NCBI GenBank assembly: GCA_043758775.1
Contig: JAYVMU010000021.1
Location: 1-23,998, forward strand
DNA from: JACMMS01 sp043758775
GTDB lineage: Bacteria; Pseudomonadota; Gammaproteobacteria; Burkholderiales; Methylophilaceae
Direction: 5' to 3'
DNA length: 23,998 nucleotides
The notes beneath the pieces were generated by a model. It was not told the origin of the DNA. It did not search any database and saw only the letters and a list, made by a program, of their open reading frames with translations. Shown piece by piece: positions 1 through 6,224 of this stretch. How positions within the stretch are numbered: position 1 is the first letter of the stretch; each line of letters begins with the position of its first letter. The position numbers and the translations under genes were made by a program.

Positions 1-2
1 AT

Positions 3-836
3 GTTTACGCTAGGATAGGCGCTTACCCCATAGGAAAAATTGACAATATCATGGTGCGTGATTGTTTGCTGATCATGCAAAAACGTGGTTCGTTAGAGAT
101 CATGGAAAAAACACGAGGCTGGATTAAGCAAGTATTCGATTTTGCATTAGCCGATCTCCTTATTACTGAAAACCCAATACCAGTAACAGATTTACGCCTC
201 AGTAAGCACGTGGGCAAGAAGTATCCAAGTCTTAAATCTACAAACGATGCAGGCAAGCTATTACGTAATCTTAATGATTATGCTGGAAGCTTTGAAGTTT
301 CAACTTGCGTGTATCTCACGCTTAACTTTGCACAAAGACCTAGTGAGTTAAGGTGTGCTAAATGGGTGGACTTTGATTTAGATAATGCTGTTTGGACAAT
401 CCCACTAGAACAATCTAAGACGCGAAAACATATGTCTAAGCCACAGTCCGTGATGCTATCTAGGCAAGCGATAGGCGCATTAATGGAACTCAAGCAATAT
501 ACAGGGCACGGTGATTATGTTTTTCCGGGTCGTTTAAATACAAAGCCAATATCTGAAGCCACGATTCGCAAAGCTTTTAGACAGGTTTTTACCGACTACC
601 ACATTGTGCCACATGGCTGCCGTCACTTTTTTAGCACACAGGCCAACGAAAGTGGTTTATTTAGAAGTGACGTTATTGAAGCCGCTTTATCTCATGGCGA
701 TAAAGATAAAATTAGAGCGATTTACAACGAGGCTACATACGATAGCGAGCGCAAAAAGTTAGCACAGTGGTGGAGCGACGAACTCGATCTCATGAGAGAT
801 GGTGCAAAGGTTTTACCTTTCAAAACTTCCAACTAG
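3..836 (+). CDS. P4-type tyrosine recombinase (integrase), 5' end outside window
   Basis: The frame is open from the left edge, so this is a partial gene; the internal ATG at 51 is not the true start. The first visible residues fit the middle of a P4/CP4-57-type phage integrase: a core-binding stretch (YPIGKID, then WIKQVFDFALA), then the catalytic domain. I can see the first catalytic Arg in QRPSELR, a Lys in EQSKTRKHM, the HGCRH box, a second His in LSHGDKDK and the nucleophile Tyr in RAIYNEATY. The catalytic half therefore looks intact. The enzyme would cut and rejoin DNA at attP and attB to integrate or excise an element. An AlpA-type regulator follows within about 100 bp, a usual partner. 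The N-terminal DUF4102 region cannot be seen. The family call is sure; activity is inference. Confidence 0.88.
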   Translation, partial: VYARIGAYPIGKIDNIMVRDCLLIMQKRGSLEIMEKTRGWIKQVFDFALADLLITENPIPVTDLRLSKHVGKKYPSLKSTNDAGKLLRNLNDYAGSFEVSTCVYLTLNFAQRPSELRCAKWVDFDLDNAVWTIPLEQSKTRKHMSKPQSVMLSRQAIGALMELKQYTGHGDYVFPGRLNTKPISEATIRKAFRQVFTDYHIVPHGCRHFFSTQANESGLFRSDVIEAALSHGDKDKIRAIYNEATYDSERKKLAQWWSDELDLMRDGAKVLPFKTSN

Positions 837-933
837 CTAAATATAAAGGGGTGAAAAGTCATCTATTTTTAATCGCTGAAAATTTTAAAAGGTTCAGAAT
901 AACTTCACTTAGTTCTTTTTGGGGTGTGGCGAA

Positions 934-1137
934 TTGGAAAAAATTAAATTAATGAGACTGCAGGAAGTGCTTGATGAAACGCAAATGGGAAAAACAAAAC
1001 TTTATCGACTTGTTAGTCAGGGGCGTTTCCCGCGGCAGATCAAGCATGGGGATGGGAGCGTGGTTTGGGCGCGGGTGAAAGTAGATGAATGGGTTGATTG
1101 TTTGATTAAAGGTGAAAAGTATCATGAATTTGAGTGA
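934..1137 (+). CDS. AlpA-family DNA-binding regulator / excisionase-like protein
   Basis: A small basic winged-helix/HTH protein of the AlpA family. Typical AlpA traits are the opening MRLQEVL, the recognition-helix text KTKLYRLVSQGRFPRQI, then a turn (KHGDGSVVWARVKVDEW) ending in the conserved Trp of the last helix. Such proteins activate integrase expression or act as excision factors for P4-like elements, which fits its place just behind an integrase gene. The start is uncertain. TTG at 934 has GGGGTG (921-926) seven bases upstream and gives an N-terminus (LEKIKLMRL) like relatives. ATG at 952 lacks a good ribosome-binding site but leaves the whole domain. Length is about 61-67 residues, normal for the family. 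The target operator is not evident. Confidence 0.8.
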   Translation: MEKIKLMRLQEVLDETQMGKTKLYRLVSQGRFPRQIKHGDGSVVWARVKVDEWVDCLIKGEKYHEFE

Positions 1138-1202
1138 ATTATAAAAGTTGATGAAGTGAAAAAATGTTTAATGAGAAGTTGGGCTCTGGCGAAAATTTTT
1201 AG

Positions 1203-1315
1203 ATGGGAATATTTGGCAGCGATGAAAAAATGAATTTTGGAGGATACAAAAAATGAAGGACAACTTTCAAAAGACATTTCGCTTTAGTTCGCTACTAGCA
1301 AGTCGCTCCACCTAG
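1203..1315 (+). other. two overlapping mini-ORFs, probably a gene start cut by a junction
   Basis: A 17-codon frame starts at ATG 1203 and ends in TGA 1254-1256. This stop overlaps (ATGA) the ATG of a second, 20-codon frame at 1253-1315. The second start has a strong ribosome-binding site, GGAGGA at 1239-1244, eight bases upstream, which is unusual for chance. From about 1280 the second frame runs through DNA that codes on the other strand for the end of umuC. The simplest reading is that a real gene of the mobile element began at 1253 and was cut by a rearrangement that brought in the umuC fragment. I do not recognise either peptide. Confidence 0.3.
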
Positions 1316-1586
1316 TTGTAAAGCATGTACTCTTGTTTTCTTGTTTCATTTTCCAAGGTCGCTTAAAACCTTCGCTGGCGAGCTTGATTGAGTCTTTACC
1401 CATTTTTCTATTAATACTATCCATTACGGTCATCAGTTTGTTAGATTTGAGTGGCGTTGCTATGTTTGCAAACAAATCCGTCTGAAGTCCTTCTGCAGGG
1501 ACTAGCTCGCTTAGCATCACACCCGCCTTTTGGTAATTAAAGTTAGGCTTATAAAGCCGTCTTAAACCCCATAGACTTTGTATAGA
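1284..1586 (-). pseudogene. umuC: umuC 3' fragment (DNA polymerase V catalytic subunit, DUF4113 tail)
   Basis: On the minus strand about 100 codons match the end of UmuC, the Y-family translesion polymerase subunit. Visible landmarks are YQKAGVMLSELVP, LQTDLF, LMTVMDSINRKMGK, the KRPWKMKQ segment and the closing TTRWSDLL, in the order found in the C-terminal DUF4113 region. A full UmuC has about 420 residues. Here the frame meets TAA at 1587-1589 and I find no palm or finger motifs upstream, so the polymerase core is missing. An ATG at 1518-1520 would give 78 residues, but it lies inside the homology and is not a true start. Non-functional remnant; umuDC copies are common cargo on plasmids and integrated elements, which suits the setting. 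Confidence 0.75.
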
Positions 1587-1780
1587 TTAACTGTAAGCTC
1601 CCCGCCCAGCAGCCTCTAGGCATCTTCCTTAAATCTCGTAAAATAGGTGTCCACCCCCCCCTGTTTTATGACTGACTTTCCCCCAGTGATTTTAAACCGG
1701 CGCTTAAACAGCTAATGCTGTTGTCAATAAGGTATTGGGCGGATGCTTACGATTAACTTGGACAAAAGTAGATTTAAGTC
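1587..1780. other. intergenic debris without a supportable gene
   Basis: Between the umuC remnant and the tRNA-linked terminator I see no intact gene. There is a run of eight C at 1654-1661. A short reading frame on the minus strand around 1615-1660 is interrupted by stops. The stretch could be decayed insertion-sequence DNA, but nothing in it is specific enough to name. Confidence 0.4.
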
Positions 1781-1812
1781 AATAAAAAAGCGGCTTCTCG
1801 GAAAGTCGCTTT
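1781..1812 (-). terminator. Rho-independent terminator behind the tRNA remnant
   Basis: Read on the minus strand, a 10-bp stem (1803-1812 with 1787-1796, one A-C mismatch) and a 6-nt loop are followed by a run of six T. It lies six bases past the CCA end of the tRNA 3' half, the usual place for a tRNA terminator. This indicates that the DNA to its left is the original downstream flank of that tRNA gene. Confidence 0.7.
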
Positions 1813-1817
1813 GTATA

Positions 1818-1860
1818 TGGTAAGGCGTGTGGGGATCGAACCCACGACAAAAGGATTAAA
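1818..1860 (-). repeat. tRNA 3' half, integrase attachment site (attL/attR), possibly from tRNA-Lys
   Basis: The minus strand carries the 3' half of a tRNA: TTTAATCC (anticodon-loop side), variable loop, a 5-bp T stem GTGGG/CCCAC around TTCGATC, seven acceptor bases ACGCCTT, discriminator A and CCA. No matching D arm or 5' acceptor (AAGGCGT) follows further up the minus strand, so it is only half a tRNA. Tyrosine integrases often recombine in the anticodon or T region and leave such a half at one end of the element. An integrase gene starts about 130 bp away. The bases TTTAAT and discriminator A favour tRNA-Lys(UUU), but Asn or another tRNA is possible. The matching intact copy is not in this window. 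Confidence 0.7.
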
Positions 1861-1901
1861 TTTATTGTAACCTATTGTTTTTAATAACTATTAGCGTTCT
1901 G

Positions 1902-1935
1902 CAATGTCCCGTGTGGTTCCTTTACAACCACATTG
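1902..1935. promoter_or_regulatory. inverted repeat beside att site (TGTGGTT/AACCACA)
   Basis: A perfect 7-bp inverted repeat at 1912-1918 and 1926-1932 with a 7-nt loop. It is flanked by a second pair, CAATG (1902-1906) and CATTG (1931-1935). It lies between the tRNA half and the integrase gene, where arm-type sites or regulator operators usually lie. Its function is not known. Confidence 0.35.
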
Positions 1936-1950
1936 TTTTGATGGTATAAG

Positions 1951-1989
1951 TGTTGGTATTTCCAGTTTCAATAAACATTGATACCAACA
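1951..1989. promoter_or_regulatory. inverted repeat TGTTGGTAT/ATACCAACA at the integrase start
   Basis: A perfect 9-bp inverted repeat (1951-1959 and 1981-1989) with a 21-nt spacer ends right at the integrase ATG at 1990. A half-match, TGGTATAA, lies at 1942-1949. Its place fits an operator or integrase/excisionase binding site controlling the integrase gene; this role is inference. Confidence 0.45.
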
Positions 1990-2781
1990 ATGCTAAATGA
2001 CATCAAAATTAAGGCTGCGAAACCTGCCGAAAAAGATTACAAGCTCACTGATGAAAAAGGCTTGTATTTATTCATTAAGACCACGGGTTCTAAGCTTTGG
2101 CGTGCTGCATATCGGTTTGATGGTAAGCAAAAAACACTTTCCCTTGGTACATACCCTGTAGTTACACTCGCTGACGCTCGCGCAAAGCATTTGGAAGCAC
2201 GCAAACTGCTAGATCGTGGTGTTGACCCATCTGAAGTTAAAAAGATGGCTAAAAATGCGCGTATTGAAGCATTAACCAATTCATTTGAAGCGATCGCGCG
2301 TGAATGGGTGCTTGTGGCCAAGCAAGGTAAAGTGGCAAGCTATCAGCACAATACCATGCGCCGCCTTGAAATTCACCTGCTGCCATGGCTAGGTAAAAAG
2401 CCAATTGATGCAATTACGCCTATGGAGGTTTTAGCTTGCATCAAACGCATTTGTGATGGCAATAAAATTGAGACTGGTCACAAAGTGCTGAATATCGCCA
2501 GCCAGGTTTTTAGATATGCCAAGCAACATGGTAAATGCCAAAACAATCCTGCCAGTGATTTATCTAGCGCTTTGCCTCAGCCGCAAGTTAAACACATGGC
2601 GAGCTTAATCGATCCTAAGCAAGTTGCTGAATTATTACGCGCGATTGATGGTTTTACAGGCACCTTTGTTGTCAGGCAAGCTTTGCGGTTAGCACCTTTG
2701 GTGTTTGTTCGCCCAGGCGATAACAAGCCCATTTATAAAGTAGATTTATTATTGACTAACATTAAATTTATTTTAAGTTGA
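1990..2781 (+). pseudogene. P4-type integrase, C-terminally truncated
   Basis: This is the N-terminal two thirds of a DUF4102-containing tyrosine recombinase. It has the DUF4102 start (MLNDIKIKAAKP, DEKGLYLFIK, KLWRAAYRFDGK, SLGTYP, LADARAKH), then the SAM-like core-binding domain with LPWLGKKPIDAI and SQVFRYAKQHGK. The catalytic domain begins (ALRLAPLVFVRPG) but after this first Arg motif the text becomes unrelated and ends in TAA. The Lys, HxxR, second His and Tyr are missing. About 263 residues are present against roughly 400 in the family, so it cannot recombine DNA. I chose ATG 1990 over TTG 1978 because family members start at MLND-like text. The break lies near base 2722. It sits beside the tRNA half site, so it is probably the integrase of the element that used that site. 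Confidence 0.82.
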
Positions 2782-2844
2782 TTTTCAAAGGGTATGTGCA
2801 TGCTAGAGTATGAGCTAGTAAATTCACAAATTTTAGGGGGGTGT

Positions 2845-3027
2845 ATGGAAAATCAACGAACTAATCTCGAGCTTGATGCGGCGGTGAATAGAGCATTGGC
2901 AGCAATGCTGCTTGATGGAGTTGAGGCAGGCTTAAAGCTGATGAAGGATGAGCAAGTTCCTCCTGACGTTATGGCTCGGTTAACTTTGGGGTCAGAATTG
3001 CGTCGTAAAACTGATTGGAAGCATTAA
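2845..3027 (+). CDS. hypothetical protein, 60 aa
   Basis: A short acidic-to-neutral helical protein starting at ATG 2845 behind a G-rich ribosome-binding site (AGGGGGG, 2835-2841). The first part (LELDAAVNRALAAMLLDGVE) looks like an amphipathic helix. The end has LKLMKDEQVPPDVMARL and finishes with ELRRKTDWKH. There is no signal peptide, membrane segment or metal motif. I do not recognise a named family, although the pattern ending in RR..DW reminds me of small conserved proteins in related betaproteobacteria. It lies between the truncated integrase and the nuo leader, so it may be element cargo or the last gene on the chromosomal side. An upstream in-frame start exists at 2794, but its extra residues look like non-coding sequence. 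Confidence 0.6.
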   Translation: MENQRTNLELDAAVNRALAAMLLDGVEAGLKLMKDEQVPPDVMARLTLGSELRRKTDWKH

Positions 3028-3120
3028 CAGTAGACTAAATAAACAAATCACTTATTCTCGGTGAGGTTAATTTTTATTAAAAGTAGCTGAAAGTGGCTAA
3101 AATAAAGACAGATCGCCACC

Positions 3121-3146
3121 TTGAGCGGGTTTTATTTTGCTATAAT
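3121..3146 (+). promoter_or_regulatory. sigma70-type promoter candidate upstream of nuo
   Basis: A perfect -10 box TATAAT (3141-3146) preceded by TG at -14/-15 (TGCTATAAT), an extended -10 element. TTGAGC at 3121-3126 is a possible -35, but its 14-nt spacer is short. It is the best promoter between the mobile debris and nuoA and would give a leader of about 370 nt. It may originally have served the tRNA whose relic lies just downstream. Confidence 0.5.
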
Positions 3147-3169
3147 GCTTTCGCTGTTTTATTTTTGAA

Positions 3170-3294
3170 ACACTGCTAGTGGAATTAAATACGTACAAAA
3201 ACAATGTTTGATTTATCTAGGTGTAACACTGATAAAGGATTGAAGGCGATGTTCGAGTCTCTCCGTCGTTAGTTTCAAGTAGTCTCCGTCACCA
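3170..3294 (+). pseudogene. degenerate tRNA-Leu-like relic
   Basis: The stretch shows tRNA-like pieces in order. TAGTGGAATTAAATACG resembles the start and D arm of tRNA-Leu (TGGTGGAATTGGTAGACA). GTTCGAGTCTCTCC (3251-3264) matches a T loop with its 3' stem strand. Behind it the T-loop/acceptor text recurs imperfectly (3272-3290) and ends in ACCA (3291-3294). The 5' strand of the T stem does not pair and no cloverleaf closes, so it is not a working tRNA. A tRNA-Leu gene commonly sits between secG and nuoA in betaproteobacteria, which supports the reading. Chance similarity remains possible. Confidence 0.35.
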
Positions 3295-3303
3295 TAAAAT
3301 AAG

Positions 3304-3344
3304 AAAGTTAATTTTGTTGACTATTTGTTAACAAAATTAACTTT
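3304..3344. repeat. perfect 15-bp inverted repeat in the nuo leader
   Basis: AAAGTTAATTTTGTT (3304-3318) and its exact reverse complement (3330-3344) enclose an 11-nt loop. It is A+T-rich and no T run follows on either strand, so it is a poor terminator. It could be a DNA-binding site, a leader hairpin, or the scar of a small mobile element. Confidence 0.6.
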
Positions 3345-3489
3345 AAAGAACATGAGTTATAGTAAAATAACTTGATGTAAGCGGTTTTCTTGCTGCTGAA
3401 GCGGAAGCAGTGTTGTAATAGTCACGATATAAGATTCATGCTTTGGCTGGTTGTGAATGGCCTAATAAAAGATTTAGAAATAATATTTA

Positions 3490-3508
3490 GCCCAATCTTG
3501 GTTTGGGC
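3490..3508 (+). promoter_or_regulatory. hairpin just upstream of the nuoA ribosome-binding site
   Basis: A 6-bp stem GCCCAA/TTGGGC with a 7-nt loop ends five bases before the nuoA ribosome-binding site AGGA (3513-3516). The GTG start follows at 3524. It might affect nuoA translation or mRNA stability; no further evidence is visible. Confidence 0.35.
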
Positions 3509-3523
3509 ATTTAGGAATATGTT

Positions 3524-3880
3524 GTGCTAGGAAACTATTTTCCGATTTTACTGTTTATCATCGTCGGTTTGGCGGTCGGCGTTGCACCATTGCTGTTAGG
3601 CAAGCTACTTTCTCCTCACAAGCCAGACGTCGAAAAAAATTCTCCTTACGAGTGTGGTTTTGAAGCCTTTGAAGATGCGCGCATGAAGTTTGATGTGCGC
3701 TATTATCTTGTCGCTATTCTATTCATCTTATTTGACCTCGAAATTGCTTTTTTCTTTCCATGGGCGGTTGTGTTGCGTGACATTGGACTTTTCGGTTTTG
3801 TTGCCATGATGGTGTTTCTTGGTATTTTGGTCGTCGGTTTCATTTATGAGTGGAAAAAAGGCGCACTAGAATGGGAGTAG
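3524..3880 (+). CDS. nuoA: NADH-quinone oxidoreductase subunit A
   Basis: Small membrane subunit of respiratory complex I, which couples NADH oxidation by quinone to proton pumping. 118 residues, normal length. Three membrane helices: about 5-27, 61-82 and 87-109. The conserved loop SPYECGFEAF (40-49) with its Cys44 and the FDLEIAFFFPW segment (70-80) with acidic residues identify NuoA; the loop lies near the quinone-binding cavity. The GTG start at 3524 is preferred because it has AGGA seven bases upstream and gives the family N-terminus (MLGNYFPILLF). It is the first gene of the operon, with nuoB four bases behind. The 370-nt upstream leader is unusual and is described separately. Confidence 0.97.
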   Translation: MLGNYFPILLFIIVGLAVGVAPLLLGKLLSPHKPDVEKNSPYECGFEAFEDARMKFDVRYYLVAILFILFDLEIAFFFPWAVVLRDIGLFGFVAMMVFLGILVVGFIYEWKKGALEWE

Positions 3881-3884
3881 CACG

Positions 3885-4361
3885 ATGAGCATTGAAGGCG
3901 TCTTAGAAAAAGGCTTTGTTACCACTACGCTTGATACGGTAATTAATTACACGCGGACCGGTTCTCTTTGGCCAATGACCTTTGGTTTGGCTTGCTGTGC
4001 AGTGGAGATGATGCATGCAGGTGCTTCGCGTTACGACCTTGACCGTTTTGGTATTGTGTTTCGCCCAAGTCCGCGTCAGTCAGATGTCATGATTGTTGCT
4101 GGCACGCTAGTGAATAAAATGGCACCGGCGTTACGTAAAGTGTATGACCAGATGGCTGAGCCACGCTGGGTTATCTCAATGGGCTCATGTGCCAATGGCG
4201 GTGGCTATTATCATTACTCTTATGCGGTGGTGCGTGGGTGTGACCGTATTGTACCGGTGGATGTGTATGTGCCAGGTTGTCCGCCTACAGCGGAAGCTTT
4301 GCTTTATGGCATCATTCAGCTGCAAAATAAAATTAAACGCACCAATACGATTGCGCGATAA
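3885..4361 (+). CDS. nuoB: NADH-quinone oxidoreductase subunit B
   Basis: Peripheral-arm subunit that holds the last [4Fe-4S] cluster, N2, and passes electrons to quinone. 158 residues, usual length. The N2 ligands are visible as the vicinal pair Cys37-Cys38 (GLACCAVEMM), Cys102 (SMGSCANGGG) and Cys132 (VPGCPPTAEALL). There is a short hydrophobic stretch near the N-terminus but no membrane span. It starts four bases after nuoA with GGGAG upstream and is followed two bases after its stop by nuoC, so the pair is translated as part of one operon message. Confidence 0.98.
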   Translation: MSIEGVLEKGFVTTTLDTVINYTRTGSLWPMTFGLACCAVEMMHAGASRYDLDRFGIVFRPSPRQSDVMIVAGTLVNKMAPALRKVYDQMAEPRWVISMGSCANGGGYYHYSYAVVRGCDRIVPVDVYVPGCPPTAEALLYGIIQLQNKIKRTNTIAR

Positions 4362-4363
4362 GT

Positions 4364-4978
4364 ATGGCGACACGTTTAGAAATCTTGATTGAAAATCTTT
4401 CGCTAGTGCTTGGCGACAAAATTACCAACTCCGTCACCCATGTCGGTGAAATCACCATTGCATGTAAAGTAGCCAATTTATTAGAGGTTTGCCAAATATT
4501 GCGTGACCATGCAGTCTTCAAGTTTGAACAATTGATTGATTTATGTGGCGTGGATTACGCTGAGTATGGGCAAGATGCCAATGCGTTTGAACCAGTATGG
4601 CAAGGCTTGCGTTATGCGACGGTGTATCACTTCTTATCAATCAGCCTCAATCATCGATTGCGTCTCAAAGTATTTTCTGAGGATGATGAATTTCCTGTTA
4701 TGCCTACTTTGGTTGGCTTGTGGCCGGTAGCTAATTGGTTTGAACGTGAAGCATTTGATTTGTATGGAATTATGTATGAAGGTCACCCGGATTTACGTCG
4801 TTTACTGACTGACTATGGTTTTGTTGGCCACCCATTCCGCAAGGATTTTCCAATGATAGGGAATGTAGAGATGCGCTATGACCCAGAGCAGCGGCGTGTG
4901 ATTTATCAGCCTGTAACCATTGAACCAAGAAATAATGTGCCGCGCGTGATTCGCGATGAGGGCTTCCACAATGGCTGA
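4364..4978 (+). CDS. nuoC: NADH-quinone oxidoreductase subunit C
   Basis: The 30-kDa-type subunit of the complex I connecting module, in contact with NuoD and NuoB; it carries no cofactor. 204 residues. The family signature runs from about 126 to 160: REAFDLYGIMYEGHPDLRR and then GHPFRKDFP. Unlike in E. coli, nuoC is not fused to nuoD, which is the usual state in betaproteobacteria. The 3' end overlaps the nuoD start by 8 nt, suggesting translational coupling. The ribosome-binding site before ATG 4364 is weak, so it too may depend on coupling with nuoB. Confidence 0.97.
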   Translation: MATRLEILIENLSLVLGDKITNSVTHVGEITIACKVANLLEVCQILRDHAVFKFEQLIDLCGVDYAEYGQDANAFEPVWQGLRYATVYHFLSISLNHRLRLKVFSEDDEFPVMPTLVGLWPVANWFEREAFDLYGIMYEGHPDLRRLLTDYGFVGHPFRKDFPMIGNVEMRYDPEQRRVIYQPVTIEPRNNVPRVIRDEGFHNG

Positions 4979-6224
4979 GATTCGTAATTACACCATGAAC
5001 TTTGGTCCGCAGCATCCAGCCGCACATGGCGTGTTGCGACTGGTGCTGGAGTTGGATGGCGAAGTCATTCAGCGCGCAGATCCACATATTGGCTTGTTGC
5101 ATCGCGCAACAGAAAAACTCGCTGAGAATCGTACCTATCTGCAATCTGTGCCGTATATGGACAGGCTTGATTACGTGTCGATGATGTCTAATGAACATGC
5201 CTATGTCATGGCGATTGAAAAGCTCATGGGCATTGATGTGCCGATTCGTGCGCAATATATTCGTGTGATGTTTGACGAGATTACGCGTATCTTGAACCAT
5301 CTGTTATGGCTAGGTGCGCATGCGCTAGACGTCGGCGCCATGACTGTGTTCTTGTATGCTTTCCGCGAACGCGAAGATTTGTTCGATGTGTACGAGGCGG
5401 TTTCAGGTGCACGTATGCATGCGGCTTATTATCGCCCTGGTGGTGTGTATCGTGACTTACCTTTGCAGATGCCGCAACACTTAACCACCAAGTTCCGTAG
5501 TGCTGATGAAATCAAAAAGCTGAATGAAAATCGACAAGGCTCTTTGCTGGATTTTATTGAGGACTTTACTAATCGTTTTCCAAAATATGTGGATGAATAC
5601 GAAACGCTGCTGACGGACAACCGTATTTGGAAGCAACGTACGGTCGGTGTGGGCGTTGTGTCACCAGAGCGCGCTTTAGCGTTAGGTATGACTGGGCCGA
5701 TGCTACGTGGCTCAGGTTTTGCCTGGGATTTGCGTAGAAAACAACCATATGAAGTTTACGATAAGTTGGATTTTGACATCCCAGTTGGAGTCAATGGTGA
5801 CTGTTATGACCGTTATTTGGTGCGTATGGAAGAATTCCGTCAATCCAACCACATCATCAAGCAATGTATTGCTTGGCTGAAACAAAATCCAGGACCGGTG
5901 ATTACTGATAACTATAAAGTTGCGCCGCCGCCACGTACAGGTATGAAGCATGATATGGAAGATTTAATTCACCATTTCAAGCTGTTTACCGAGGGTTTTC
6001 ATGTGCCAGCGGGCGAGGCTTATGCAGCAGTTGAACATCCCAAAGGTGAGTTTGGCATCTATATGATTTCAGATGGTGCTAATAAGCCGTATCGTTTGAA
6101 AATTCGTGCGCCAGGCTTCCCGCATTTAGCAGCATTAGACGAAATGACCAGAGGCCACATGATTGCTGACCTAGTGGCAATCATAGGCACGCAAGACATC
6201 GTATTTGGTGAGATTGATAGATAA
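4971..6224 (+). CDS. nuoD: NADH-quinone oxidoreductase subunit D
   Basis: The 49-kDa-type subunit that forms most of the quinone-reduction pocket together with NuoB. 417 residues. Conserved text: NFGPQHPAAHGVLRL (10-24), whose His residues line the quinone site, HIGLLHRATEKLAE (39-52), and Tyr78 in NEHAYVMAIE, which probably corresponds to the quinone-contacting Tyr87 of Thermus. The C-terminus GTQDIVFGEIDR is the family ending. I chose ATG 4971 (MAEIRNYT) rather than ATG 4956, since GAGG at 4958-4961 then serves as its ribosome-binding site. It overlaps nuoC by 8 nt and nuoE by 1 nt (TAATG). Confidence 0.97.
   Translation: MAEIRNYTMNFGPQHPAAHGVLRLVLELDGEVIQRADPHIGLLHRATEKLAENRTYLQSVPYMDRLDYVSMMSNEHAYVMAIEKLMGIDVPIRAQYIRVMFDEITRILNHLLWLGAHALDVGAMTVFLYAFREREDLFDVYEAVSGARMHAAYYRPGGVYRDLPLQMPQHLTTKFRSADEIKKLNENRQGSLLDFIEDFTNRFPKYVDEYETLLTDNRIWKQRTVGVGVVSPERALALGMTGPMLRGSGFAWDLRRKQPYEVYDKLDFDIPVGVNGDCYDRYLVRMEEFRQSNHIIKQCIAWLKQNPGPVITDNYKVAPPPRTGMKHDMEDLIHHFKLFTEGFHVPAGEAYAAVEHPKGEFGIYMISDGANKPYRLKIRAPGFPHLAALDEMTRGHMIADLVAIIGTQDIVFGEIDR

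Noticed and set aside
23..256. Minus-strand reading frame over the first integrase
   Set aside because: Antisense shadow of a clear recombinase coding region; no family features.
1590..1780. Possible IS3-type or other transposase remnant
   Set aside because: Only short, stop-broken stretches; no terminal repeats or transposase motifs that could be named.
1818..1900. Complete tRNA gene on the minus strand
   Set aside because: Only the 3' half is present; no D arm or matching 5' acceptor strand follows.
4770..5300. 176-codon minus-strand frame across nuoC/nuoD
   Set aside because: Long but fully antisense to well-conserved nuoC and nuoD; composition is that of a reversed coding region.
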